NCBI GenBank assembly: GCA_035967665.1
Contig: JAYWLB010000112.1
Coordinates: forward strand, 124,001 to 188,000
Source of the DNA: Arctic95D-9 sp035967665
GTDB taxonomy: Bacteria; Verrucomicrobiota; Verrucomicrobiia; Verrucomicrobiales; DEV007
Length of the DNA stretch: 64,000 nucleotides
Direction: 5' to 3'
The position numbers and the translations under genes were made by a program. Below, piece after piece: positions 35,945 through 44,249 of this stretch. Below the pieces are notes generated by a model. It ran no database searches and was not told the DNA's origin. It was given only the letters and a program-made list of their open reading frames with translations. The first letter of the stretch is position 1, and the number at the start of each line of letters is the position of its first letter.

Positions 35945-36976
35945 TCAACTCAAACAGGCCGGATAGCCAATAATACGAATGTCGGGGCCTGACATGGTTA
36001 CATCGACATCGTCGAGTCGGGCCGCAAAGTCCTGAACGGGGATCGTCTTGCTGCCTCCTCCCCCGATGATGGGCGCGAGGTAGAGGACGAGCTCGTCGAT
36101 GAGGCCTTCCTCAAGGGCGTGGGCAAGAAGTCGTCCCCCGGATTCGAGAAGGACGGAAGTAACTCCCTCTGCCCCCAGCTGGGTTAGAGATTCCAGGAGG
36201 GTGACGCCGGCGTGCACGGTGGTGCGATCGCGAAACTCATCAGTGAAAAGATGATGCGTTTGAACCAGTTGGGAATCGGAGGAGAGAACGATGCGGCGGG
36301 GCTGGTCCCGGCCTTCGGCCCATTTGCCACGGAGGGTCAGAGACGGGTTGTCGATTCGGAAGGTCTCGCCGCCGATGAGGATGGCGTCGCATTGACGGCG
36401 GATACGCTGAACGTCTTCCCTCGAAGCGGGGGAGGAGATCCATTGTCCTTCGCCTTGTGGCAGCGTGGTGTGTCCGCTCAGAGTTGCGGCGGTTTTGCCT
36501 ATGACCCAGGGGCGGCCCGTCGTGATGTGTTTACGGAAAAAGCGGAGCAGATGATCGGCTTCTTTTTCGGCGATGCCTGTGACGACTTCGATACCGGCGG
36601 TTCTTAAAAGGTCGAAGCCGCCTCCAACGTGATCGGGGTTCGGATCGGTCGAGCCGACTACGACCCGTGAGATTCCGGCGTCCTGAATTGCCGAGGTGCA
36701 GGGCGGGGTTCGCCCGTGCGTCGAGCAGGGTTCGAGGGTGACGTAGATCGTAGCGCCCCGGGTGCTTTCAGGGCCGTGCTTTTCGTGGGCGTCACGGATC
36801 GCATGGACTTCGGCATGAGGTCCTCCCGCTTTCTTGTGCCAGCCCTCGCCGATGACGACTCCTTCGCGAACGACGATGGCTCCGACCGCGGGGTTCGGAC
36901 TCGTCATCCCGAGGCCGTGAAACCCGAGATCGATCGCGAGTCGCATGAACTGTTCATCCGTGTCGGGAGTGATCAT
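35945..36976 (-). CDS. ribD: Bifunctional riboflavin biosynthesis deaminase/reductase
   Basis: This 343-residue enzyme carries out the second and third steps of riboflavin synthesis. Residues ~50-60 read GGPHAEVHAIRDA (zinc His and catalytic Glu) and residues ~84-96 read PCSTHGRTPPC (zinc Cys pair), defining the deaminase domain. The reductase domain follows with GKTAATLSG, DAILIGGETFRIDNPSLTLR and LLESGGRLLAHALEEGLIDELVLYLAPIIGG. Length is near the family norm. A 9-bp hairpin lies 18 bp upstream of the start; no FMN riboswitch pattern was seen. Confidence 0.95.
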   Translation of the reverse strand: MITPDTDEQFMRLAIDLGFHGLGMTSPNPAVGAIVVREGVVIGEGWHKKAGGPHAEVHAIRDAHEKHGPESTRGATIYVTLEPCSTHGRTPPCTSAIQDAGISRVVVGSTDPNPDHVGGGFDLLRTAGIEVVTGIAEKEADHLLRFFRKHITTGRPWVIGKTAATLSGHTTLPQGEGQWISSPASREDVQRIRRQCDAILIGGETFRIDNPSLTLRGKWAEGRDQPRRIVLSSDSQLVQTHHLFTDEFRDRTTVHAGVTLLESLTQLGAEGVTSVLLESGGRLLAHALEEGLIDELVLYLAPIIGGGGSKTIPVQDFAARLDDVDVTMSGPDIRIIGYPACLS

Positions 36977-36993
36977 TTTTTCATTGTGCCCTG

Positions 36994-37020
36994 TCTCTTC
37001 GAAAGGTGCTCTCGAAGAGA
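36994..37020. terminator. 9-bp hairpin between nitroreductase and ribD genes
   Basis: TCTCTTCGA and TCGAAGAGA form a perfect 9-bp stem (36994-37002 and 37012-37020) with a 9-nt loop. It lies after the nitroreductase stop and just before ribD on the minus strand. No T-run follows, so it may be a terminator-like or leader structure. Confidence 0.4.
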
Positions 37021-37077
37021 TCGTTTCACAGGCGGATTTTCAGGGCAAGGCTGTAATCGGTGTCAGATGCGAACTCC

Positions 37078-37722
37078 TTAAATCCGGGAGATCATCTGAT
37101 CTTTGGAAAATCTGACTTTGGGGAGTTGCGCGTATTTGTCCCCGTCGGCGCGGTAGCCTGCGGGGCAAAGAACGGATGCGGTGAGGTTCCGCTCTGTCAG
37201 ACCCAGAATCTCATCGTATTTGGCGGGCACGAAACCTTCCATCGGACAGGCGTCGATTTCCATGAGCGCGGCGCAGGTCATGAACTGGCCGAGCGCAATA
37301 TAGGTCTGTTGCTTGGCCCACTGCTTTCGTCCGTCTTCGTCCAGGTTGGTGATGAAACCTGCCATCATATCGCGGTAGCCGGTAAAGGATCCCTGATCGC
37401 CGCGAATCTCTTCGATACGGCCTACGAAATGGTCGACCCAGTTCTCGTCGATGTCGGTGCGAATTGCGATGATGAGAAGGTGCGATGCATCGGCAACCTG
37501 GCGTTGATTCCAGGAAAATTCGACGAGTTGCTCCCTGATTTCAGGGTTCTCAACAATGATGAATTCCCAGGGTTGGAGGCCGAAGGAGGATGGTGTCAAA
37601 ACGAGGGATTCTTCGAGAGCGCTCCAATCTTCGTCGCTGATCTTCTTTTCGGGATCGAAAACCTTCGTCGCGTATCGCCAGTTGAGTGAATCGAGGATTT
37701 GTTGTGAGGGAATCGTAGCCAT
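37078..37722 (-). CDS. NAD(P)H-dependent nitroreductase-family oxidoreductase
   Basis: This 214-residue flavoprotein has RYATKVFDPEKKI (residues ~16-28), the FMN-binding start of the family, then LTPSSFGLQPWEFIIV and CPMEGFVPAKYDEILG near the end. The order of these blocks is that of the nitroreductase (NfsB-like) superfamily, using FMN and NAD(P)H to reduce nitro or quinone compounds; the in vivo substrate is unknown. It is divergent from an STN-like gene, with a bipartite repeat element in the 204-bp gap. Confidence 0.88.
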   Translation of the reverse strand: MATIPSQQILDSLNWRYATKVFDPEKKISDEDWSALEESLVLTPSSFGLQPWEFIIVENPEIREQLVEFSWNQRQVADASHLLIIAIRTDIDENWVDHFVGRIEEIRGDQGSFTGYRDMMAGFITNLDEDGRKQWAKQQTYIALGQFMTCAALMEIDACPMEGFVPAKYDEILGLTERNLTASVLCPAGYRADGDKYAQLPKVRFSKDQMISRI

Positions 37723-37832
37723 AAAGGGGGACTTTACCCGTGAATGCCCGAAGTGAAACCTCCGGACCGGGAATTTTGAAAGAAGCGGACGGGTTCTCCG
37801 GGCCGGGATTGTTTTGGAAAACAGAGGAAATC

Positions 37833-37871
37833 CAACCCTGTTGAATGCATCACCTAACCCTGTCTGGTGGG
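37833..37871. promoter_or_regulatory. Bipartite repeat element, copy B
   Basis: CAACCCTGTTG (37833-37843), an 11-bp spacer, then TAACCCTGTCTGGTGGG (37855-37871). The left half is the exact reverse complement of the left half of copy A, and the right half matches at 15 of 17 positions. It lies between the nitroreductase start (37722) and the STN-like protein start (37927). Function is inferred to be regulatory. Confidence 0.5.
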
Positions 37872-37926
37872 ATTTAAGGGGCGTTCGGACTTGTAAAAGA
37901 AAGACGAACTATGGTTTTCTGGAGGC

Positions 37927-38631
37927 ATGCGATTTCGGTGGTTCCTCCTCTTAGTTTTCATTTCCTCTGCGACCTTTTGTGATGCGCAGAGTCCCGCGCA
38001 AAAGCTTCAGTCGATCATTTTTCCATCCATAGAATTCAATGACGCGGCCCTGCACGAGGTCCTGGATTTTCTACAGGCGGGCAGCGCTGAGATTTCAGGA
38101 AGTCCTTCCGGAGGGGTGAATTTTATTCTCAACGGTGACGACGAGCTTCGAAATCTACCCATTGCCCTGAAGCTGCAGAATGTTTCGCTGGGGCAGGCGC
38201 TTTGGTTTCTTTTGGAAATGGCAAAGCTTGATATCAAAATCGATCAGCACGCCGTGATGCTCAGTGAGGCGGAAGAATGGACGAGGAGGCCGACGAAGCC
38301 TTCGGCTGCCGATAAAGCGGTTGCTCAAAAGTTGCGTGAAATGGTGGTCCCGGGGGTGGAGTTCTCCAGTGTCCCTTTGAGTGATGCGATCGACCTGATG
38401 CGAGCCTATTCCAGTCAGCTGGATACGAGTGAGCCGGCTCCGAAAAAGCGCGGGATTAATTTTGTCTACATTCCTGATTCTGCCGCCGGGGAGGAACCCG
38501 GGATCACTTTTACCCTGACTCAAGTGCCCTTGATGGAGGTGCTTCGTTACACCGCTGAGCTTTCCGGTTTCGAAGCGAGGATTGAAAAGGGTGTTGTTGT
38601 CATCGCTCCCAAAGTCGTTGCATCTCAATAG
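37927..38631 (+). CDS. Secreted protein of two STN/secretin-like repeats
   Basis: This 234-residue protein has a signal peptide (~20 residues). It consists of two copies of one module, at about residues 24-120 and 130-230. Each begins with IIFPSIEF or MVVPGVEF, continues with a helix, and ends with a strand pair (ALKLQNVSL...QALWFLLEM and TFTLTQVPL...EVLRYTAEL). The same module is found at the C-terminus of the protein at 49082, and resembles the STN/N0 domains of secretins, which bind partners in the periplasm. A Shine-Dalgarno-like GGAGG lies just before the start. The exact role is unknown. Confidence 0.7.
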   Translation: MRFRWFLLLVFISSATFCDAQSPAQKLQSIIFPSIEFNDAALHEVLDFLQAGSAEISGSPSGGVNFILNGDDELRNLPIALKLQNVSLGQALWFLLEMAKLDIKIDQHAVMLSEAEEWTRRPTKPSAADKAVAQKLREMVVPGVEFSSVPLSDAIDLMRAYSSQLDTSEPAPKKRGINFVYIPDSAAGEEPGITFTLTQVPLMEVLRYTAELSGFEARIEKGVVVIAPKVVASQ

Positions 38632-38749
38632 GCATGGGGGGCTCGTCATAAATTGAGCCGCAGAGAGGGCGTGGCTGCCGGAGTCAGAGAGGGAGACTTG
38701 GAGGAATCGTCTCTTGCTCTGGCATGAAATGTGCCTATGCATCTGGATG

Positions 38750-40429
38750 ATGATTCCAGAGATGGCAGAAACCTGGCAGGGGTGGCGCGAGGCACACCCG
38801 GTGGCACTTGATTTGCTGCTCATGAGTGTTGTCGCTCTGGTCGGTATCGGGATTGGGCGAATTTCGATTCGCGGGATTCGGCCGGGAATTGCCGGGGTCC
38901 TCTTTTCCGGCCTGATCATTTCTCATTTTGGCTTTCGCCCCGATCCACACGTGGCGCATTTTATCAAAGAATTCGGTCTCATTCTCTTCGTCTTCTCGCT
39001 GGGGCTGCAGATGGGAGGGGGCTTTTTTGCCTCGCTGCGCAAAGTGGGGCTCAAGCTGAATCTCTACGCGGCAGGGATTATTGTTCTCGGAGCAGTCATT
39101 ACCATGATCGGGGCAAGAGCTATGGGGCTCTCGATGGCCGCTGCTGCAGGTGTCTTCTCAGGTGGGACTACGAATACGCCTTCATTAGGGGCGGCGCAGC
39201 AGGCTCTCGCTGCGGTGGAAGGTGGTAGGCCGGAACTGGCTGCGATGGCTTATGCGGCGGCCTATCCTCTTGCGGTGGTTGGCATTATTGGAAGTCTCCT
39301 TCTCTTGAAGCGATTCTTTAAAGTGAATGTCGAGGCTGAGGCTGAAGCCTTTCGTTCTGAGCAGATGGCCGGCGTTGAGGCGCTGGAGCGCATGAACCTG
39401 GTGATGGAAAATCCTAACCTCGACGGTTTGCGGGTCGAGGAGATTCCGGGGCTCCATGAGACCGAGGTGATCGTATCCCGGGTGCGGCGGAAAGATGCTA
39501 CGGAGACACTCACGGCAGGATTGGCGACCGAACTCTACATGGGTGATCTCATTATGGCCGTTGGGACACACAATCACCTTGAGCAGTTTCGGCGCGTCGT
39601 CGGAAGTGTCTCGGAAGTGGATTTGATGAAGGCACCGGGTGAGGTTTCTTTCAGCCGCGTCGTCTTGACGAATGAGAAGGTGGTTGGAAAATCGCTCAAG
39701 GAACTCGGCCTCGATCCACTCTACGGTGTCACCGTGACGCGGATCACTCGTCAGGATCATGCTTTCACCGCTCTGCCCGATTTGCATCTTCAGTTCGGGG
39801 ACAGGCTTCAGATTGTGGGTCCCAAGTCGAGTCTCGATGAGGTTACAAAGCTGCTTGGTAATCAGGTGCACCGTTTGAATGAGACCAGTTTTGCGACCAT
39901 TTTTCTGGGAATTGCATTGGGGATTCTGCTCGGGCTTTTGCCAGCGAGAGTGGATTGGCTTCCCGCTCCGTTGCGGTTGGGCCTCGCGGGCGGGCCGCTT
40001 CTCGTTGCGATTTTATTGAGCCGTCTCGGGCGGATTGGACCGCTTGTGGTTAACATGCCGGAGAATACGAACCGGGCACTCAGGGAGCTGGGTATTATTC
40101 TGTTTCTCGCCTGCGTTGGACTGGCGGCAGGGGAGAACTTTTTTGCGACGGTTTTTACCTCTGAAGGCGCAAAATGGGTGGGGCTCGGGGTCGTCGTCAC
40201 GCTGGCGCCGCTGTTGATCATCGGAACGATTTGCCGGAAAGTTCACGGGATGAATTTCATGACTCTGTCGGGTTTGCTCTCAGGATCAATGACGGATCCT
40301 CCCGCGCTCGCATTTGCCACCGGGATGGCGGGGAGTGATTCTCCTGCGGTTTCGTATGCGACGGTATATCCTCTAACAATGATTTTACGGATTGTGATTG
40401 CCCAACTGATCGCTTTGATGGTTTGGTAG
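38750..40429 (+). CDS. AspT/YidE-family transporter with two RCK_C (TrkA_C) domains
   Basis: This is a ~559-residue integral membrane protein (start uncertain among ATGs between 38747 and 38762). Two membrane halves (HVAHFIKEFGLILFVFSLGLQMGGGF and LGIILFLACVGLAAGENFF) flank two cytoplasmic RCK_C domains (EIPGLHETEVIVSRVRR, RLQIVGPKSSLDEV). The segment SGGTTNTPSLGAAQQAL and its C-terminal counterpart GLLSGSMTDPPALAFATG are the paired motifs of aspartate:alanine exchanger family proteins. These exchange or export small organic acids; the substrate is not predictable. Confidence 0.88.
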   Translation: MIPEMAETWQGWREAHPVALDLLLMSVVALVGIGIGRISIRGIRPGIAGVLFSGLIISHFGFRPDPHVAHFIKEFGLILFVFSLGLQMGGGFFASLRKVGLKLNLYAAGIIVLGAVITMIGARAMGLSMAAAAGVFSGGTTNTPSLGAAQQALAAVEGGRPELAAMAYAAAYPLAVVGIIGSLLLLKRFFKVNVEAEAEAFRSEQMAGVEALERMNLVMENPNLDGLRVEEIPGLHETEVIVSRVRRKDATETLTAGLATELYMGDLIMAVGTHNHLEQFRRVVGSVSEVDLMKAPGEVSFSRVVLTNEKVVGKSLKELGLDPLYGVTVTRITRQDHAFTALPDLHLQFGDRLQIVGPKSSLDEVTKLLGNQVHRLNETSFATIFLGIALGILLGLLPARVDWLPAPLRLGLAGGPLLVAILLSRLGRIGPLVVNMPENTNRALRELGIILFLACVGLAAGENFFATVFTSEGAKWVGLGVVVTLAPLLIIGTICRKVHGMNFMTLSGLLSGSMTDPPALAFATGMAGSDSPAVSYATVYPLTMILRIVIAQLIALMVW

Positions 40430-40454
40430 GGAGTGAAAGAAAGGACCCGGAATT

Positions 40455-40841
40455 ATGAAGAAAGAAGACGGCAGTATCTATGATCGAATCGGCGGTGAGG
40501 AGGGCATCGAAAAGCTCATCAATTCGTTTTACGAACGAGTCCTCAAAGACCCGATGTTGGCTCCGTATTTCGAGGGCGTGCCGATGGACAAACTGGCGCG
40601 GATGCAGCGTGAATTTTTTGCAATGGCGACCGGTGGCCCTGCCGAATACACGGGGCGTCCTCTCGCTCATGTCCATCAGCACTTGAAGATCAAAAAGCCC
40701 GTCTTTCAGCGTTTCACCGAACATCTCCTCACGACACTGGAGGAAACGACAGACCTTTCCAATGATGACATCATGAATCTGATCTCCCGGGTCAATGTGG
40801 AGATCGATGAAATCTCCGTCGAGGTCGGAGGTGCTGAATAG
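40455..40841 (+). CDS. Truncated haemoglobin (group I-like)
   Basis: This 128-residue haem protein has the truncated globin pattern: GGEEGIEKLINSFYERVLKD carries the B-helix Phe/Tyr pair (FY), FFAMATGGPAEYTG leads into the E-F region, and RPLAHVHQHLKI includes the proximal-site His region. Such proteins bind O2 and detoxify NO. It starts 25 bp after the transporter gene on the same strand, so it may be cotranscribed. Group assignment rests on the motif pattern and is approximate. Confidence 0.88.
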   Translation: MKKEDGSIYDRIGGEEGIEKLINSFYERVLKDPMLAPYFEGVPMDKLARMQREFFAMATGGPAEYTGRPLAHVHQHLKIKKPVFQRFTEHLLTTLEETTDLSNDDIMNLISRVNVEIDEISVEVGGAE

Positions 40842-40949
40842 GAATCCGGCACTCCTGAACGTGACCGCAGATTGAAGGCAGGCGATGGCTCAAAAGAGCC
40901 TGAAGTGATCCTGTCGCGCGGGACGGTTTTCGTGATACCTTCGTGGTGA

Positions 40950-42977
40950 ATGAATTTCACCGGTCATGGTCCGTTTTGGATGGTCAGCTTGTTTGTCGCT
41001 ATTCTGGCGTCGAACGGGTGGGCGGCTGATGGTCCGGAATCGGTTCGCCCGCTGAGGAGTATCGACGCGATTCGAAAGCTCAGCTATGAAGAGGCCCGGA
41101 TGGCTCCGCCGGTGATTTTGCGAGTTACCGTGACGTCTCATTTGTCCGCCGGGTTCGATGGTCAGGACAGCTCGGGGGGGATGTTTTTCGAGGTTCCGCC
41201 CGATCAGATTCCCCGGCTTTCGGATTCCGTTGAGATCTACGGAAACGTCACAGGAGGCTTTTACGGTCCGTATGTCGTTGTCGATGAGATCAAAAGGCAT
41301 GGCGGTTCAGGAATGCCGCGGCCCTTGAATTTCCGACCTGACTTTATTCAAACCGGGATCGGCGACAATCGCTGGATCGAGATCGAAGGCCTTCTGGTAT
41401 CCGTCGAATTTGATGAGGATTCCAAATCGTCGGGGGAGGGGTTGCTCGTGACAGGGGAAAATGACCTCACGGTTCGGTTTCGGAACCAGCAGGGTGAGTT
41501 TGATGTGCGGCGGCTGGAAAAAATGGTCGGTTCCTGGGTGAAATTGCGCGGCACGGGAGCCCCGCTTTTCAATGACCGCAGACAACGCATCGGTTCGGAT
41601 ATTGTATGCTCGAGTCACAAAAATGTGGAGCTTGTCGAACAGCAGAAGCAGATCCCCGAGGTGACCCTCGATGAGATCGGACGCTGGGATTCGAAGCGGA
41701 CGAAGCCGGGCCTGGTTCAGACGGTTGCGAAGGTGACTTTGATCGAGGACGCGCAAACGCTGGTGGCTCAGTCAGGCGAGTTCGGCGCGAGAGTGCGAAC
41801 CCTGCAGCCGCATGAGGCGAGAACCGGAGATCAGATGATCTTCACGGGGTTGCCGAAAACAGAAGGTTTCTTTGTGGGGCTTCGATACGCTTCGTTGTCT
41901 CAGTCGGAGGAGCAGACCGGGGAGGTCGAGGCAATTTCGGATACGGATCCTTTTTCCCGAAGTCAGGCAATGCGTCTTGTGAAAGTGAAAGGACGACTCA
42001 TTGAGCAGCAGGGGCGGTTGTTGAGTTTGCAGCTCGAAGAGCAAATTCTTCCGGTTCGGTTGCCCAAGGAACTTGATACGGAAATGCTGCCTACCGTCGG
42101 GAGCGAAATTGAGGTGACCGGCGTGAAGCTCGTCGACGCGGACGAGCGGGGGCAACTGCGTTCGGTGACCCTGGCGGTCCGCTCGGGGGTGGATATCGAT
42201 GTTCTTCAAGTGCCTTCGTGGTGGACGCCGCAACGGTATTTTATCGCGATCCTCACATTGCTTGCGGTCTTCATCTTTTCGCTTTTCTGGACCCTGGCAC
42301 TGAAACGCCGGGTCGAGAAACAGACGGCGTTGATCGAGAGTCAGCTTGTTTCCAATGCGGCTCTGGAGGAACGGAATCGCATCGCCCGTGAGTTGCACGA
42401 TACTTTGTCGCAGGGATTTTCAGGGGTCGGGTATCAGCTCGCTTCGGTGAAGAATCACATCGAATCCGATCCCGTGAAAGCAAAGGAGAAGCTCGATCTC
42501 GCCCGTCAGATGGTGGAGCACAGCCTTGCTGAAGCGAGGGATTCGCTGAGCGGATTGCGGATTCCAGCGGCGGCGGACTCCTTGAATTTCCCTGAGACGA
42601 CCATTGCGATTGCGCGTGAGAGATGTGAAGAGGCTGAGCTTCGGCTCATTGTTCATCACACTCTTGAAACGGAACATCTTGCCCTCGATGCTGAGACTGC
42701 CTACGCCTGTCATCGTATTCTTCTCGAAGCGGTCATGAACGCGATTCGCCACAGTGGCGGGGACAGCATTGGAATCGCGACGGGAAAAACCGACGAGGAG
42801 TTCGTTTTTTGCGTGAGTGATAACGGCCACGGTTTCGACCCGGAGATTAAGCCGGCGGGGCACTTCGGAATTCAGGGCATGCAGGAGCGTGCCAAACAAA
42901 TCGAAGCGGCACTTTCTGTCGAAACATCTCACGAGGGAACCCGACTCAATCTTACTTTACCACTGCCCATTTTATGA
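40950..42977 (+). CDS. NarL-type sensor histidine kinase with extracytoplasmic OB-like sensor
   Basis: This 675-residue kinase has a signal/first membrane segment at residues ~8-25, a long extracytoplasmic region, and a transmembrane helix near 430-450. The kinase core follows: HisKA_3 H-box EERNRIARELHDTLSQGFSG (His ~482), N-box AVMNAIRHSGG, DNGHGFDP and GIQGMQERA. The outer region contains repeated OB-like strands (ILRVTVTSHLSAGFDGQDSSGG, then VEIYGNVTGGFYGP), a pattern frequent in PVC sensors. The stop codon overlaps the start of the response regulator (ATGA), so the pair is cotranslated. The ligand is unknown. Confidence 0.9.
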   Translation: MNFTGHGPFWMVSLFVAILASNGWAADGPESVRPLRSIDAIRKLSYEEARMAPPVILRVTVTSHLSAGFDGQDSSGGMFFEVPPDQIPRLSDSVEIYGNVTGGFYGPYVVVDEIKRHGGSGMPRPLNFRPDFIQTGIGDNRWIEIEGLLVSVEFDEDSKSSGEGLLVTGENDLTVRFRNQQGEFDVRRLEKMVGSWVKLRGTGAPLFNDRRQRIGSDIVCSSHKNVELVEQQKQIPEVTLDEIGRWDSKRTKPGLVQTVAKVTLIEDAQTLVAQSGEFGARVRTLQPHEARTGDQMIFTGLPKTEGFFVGLRYASLSQSEEQTGEVEAISDTDPFSRSQAMRLVKVKGRLIEQQGRLLSLQLEEQILPVRLPKELDTEMLPTVGSEIEVTGVKLVDADERGQLRSVTLAVRSGVDIDVLQVPSWWTPQRYFIAILTLLAVFIFSLFWTLALKRRVEKQTALIESQLVSNAALEERNRIARELHDTLSQGFSGVGYQLASVKNHIESDPVKAKEKLDLARQMVEHSLAEARDSLSGLRIPAAADSLNFPETTIAIARERCEEAELRLIVHHTLETEHLALDAETAYACHRILLEAVMNAIRHSGGDSIGIATGKTDEEFVFCVSDNGHGFDPEIKPAGHFGIQGMQERAKQIEAALSVETSHEGTRLNLTLPLPIL

Positions 42978-43603
42978 CCGATGCATCCAAAAACCTCCGC
43001 CTTCTCCTCGTCGACGATCACATTATTGTCCGGCGCGGTCTTGCGAGCCTTCTCGATGACGAAAGTGATCTCACCGTCGTCGCGGAAGCGGGAAGTGGTG
43101 AAGAGGCCATCGCGATGGCCGCCGAACACAAGCCGAATGTAGTCATTCTCGATCTGCGTCTTCGCGACATGAGCGGAATCGAAGTCGCCGCTGAGCTGAA
43201 AGGGTTTCGCATTCTGATGCTTTCAAGCTTCATGCAGGAAGAGGACGTGCGCCGTGCCTTTGAAGCGGGGATTCTCGGCTACGTGTCGAAAGACAAAAAC
43301 AGCGACGAATTGCTTAAGGCGATTCGGGAAGTGGGGGCGGGACGTCAGTATTTACCGCCCGAGATTTCATTGCTCCTCGCGAAGAGCGAGTGGAGCGCGC
43401 ATCTCACGGATCGTGAGTTGGAGATTCTGCAGTGGATTGCGCGAGGGAAGGCGAACAAGGAGATTGGGACTGAGTTGACCCTTTCGGAGAACACCGTGAA
43501 AAATCACGTGAAGTCGATTCTTTCGAAGTTGAATGCGAAAGATCGAACTCACGCCGTGACCGAGGCACTGAAACGCGGACTGTTTCAATTGGGGCATTCG
43601 TAG
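42974..43603 (+). CDS. NarL/LuxR-type response regulator
   Basis: This 209-residue response regulator begins in the ATGA overlap with the histidine kinase. Receiver features are LLLVDDHIIVRRG, the phosphoacceptor Asp in VVILDLRLRDMSG (residue ~55), LMLSSF and the Lys in GYVSKDKN. The C-terminal LuxR HTH spans about residues 145-205 (LTDRELEILQWIARGKANKEIG, then LSENTVKNHVKSILSKL). It would be phosphorylated by the kinase and bind DNA. The ECF sigma gene begins 82 bp downstream, so these two modules may be linked. Confidence 0.94.
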   Translation: MTDASKNLRLLLVDDHIIVRRGLASLLDDESDLTVVAEAGSGEEAIAMAAEHKPNVVILDLRLRDMSGIEVAAELKGFRILMLSSFMQEEDVRRAFEAGILGYVSKDKNSDELLKAIREVGAGRQYLPPEISLLLAKSEWSAHLTDRELEILQWIARGKANKEIGTELTLSENTVKNHVKSILSKLNAKDRTHAVTEALKRGLFQLGHS

Positions 43604-43685
43604 GATAATCCCCCGAATACGTCCGTAATGGATTCGCGTGGGGAGACAATTACCTCACGCACCCCCCGGGCTATGGCCCGATTGA

Positions 43686-44249
43686 ATGAATCCATTGAAA
43701 CAGTCCAGCGACTCCAGTCCTGATTTTGACGCTCTGATGACAGCGATCAGGCCGCGGCTCCGTGCCTTTTTGCTTTCGCTGACGGGTAGCGAGGCAGCGG
43801 CGGAAGATCTCACGCAGGATACCAGTGTCGTGCTCTGGGAGAAGCGGGACGAATACGATCCCGAAGGTGATTTTCGCGCCTGGGCATTCCGGATCGGCTT
43901 TTACCAGGTTCAGAACTACCGGCGTAAGTTGGCGCGCCAACAGAACCGGGAATTACCGGGTGATGCGCTTTTTGAAGAGATCGCGGATCAAGTAATCGAA
44001 CGACACGGCAAAGATGACGAAGAGGAGAGGCGCCATGCCGCGATGATCACCTGTCTTGGGAAAATGAAGGCAGATCATCGTGCTCTCGTCCTGAACCGGT
44101 ACCAGGAGGAACGCTCTCTTGCTCAACTCGCCGATGACGACGGGATCAATCGCAATGCGATGGCTCAGAAACTTTTCCGGCTGAAACGCACCCTTCTCAC
44201 CTGCGTTGAGAAACAACTTTTGATCAACAAACGCGACAAATCAGGATGA
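43686..44249 (+). CDS. ECF-type RNA polymerase sigma factor (TIGR02989-like)
   Basis: This 187-residue sigma factor has region 2 (LTQDTSVVLWEKRDEYDPEG, then FRAWAFRIGFYQVQNYRRK) and region 4 (VLNRYQEERSLAQLADDDGIN, then AMAQKLFRLKRTLLTCVEKQL). The family is the one associated with DUF1553/DUF1501 operons in Planctomycetes and Verrucomicrobia. The stop overlaps the start of the next gene (ATGA). No separate anti-sigma gene is present; the N-terminus of the next protein may replace it. Upstream lies an inverted repeat GCGTG...CACGC (about 43636-43661). Confidence 0.9.
   Translation: MNPLKQSSDSSPDFDALMTAIRPRLRAFLLSLTGSEAAAEDLTQDTSVVLWEKRDEYDPEGDFRAWAFRIGFYQVQNYRRKLARQQNRELPGDALFEEIADQVIERHGKDDEEERRHAAMITCLGKMKADHRALVLNRYQEERSLAQLADDDGINRNAMAQKLFRLKRTLLTCVEKQLLINKRDKSG

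Noticed and set aside
36977..37077. Possible FMN riboswitch before ribD
   Set aside because: The leader is only ~100 bp and lacks the conserved FMN-element blocks; only a simple 9-bp hairpin is present.
40887..40900. Hairpin GGCTC-AAAA-GAGCC upstream of the histidine kinase
   Set aside because: It is only 5 bp long and has no T-run; chance occurrence is likely in this GC-rich sequence.
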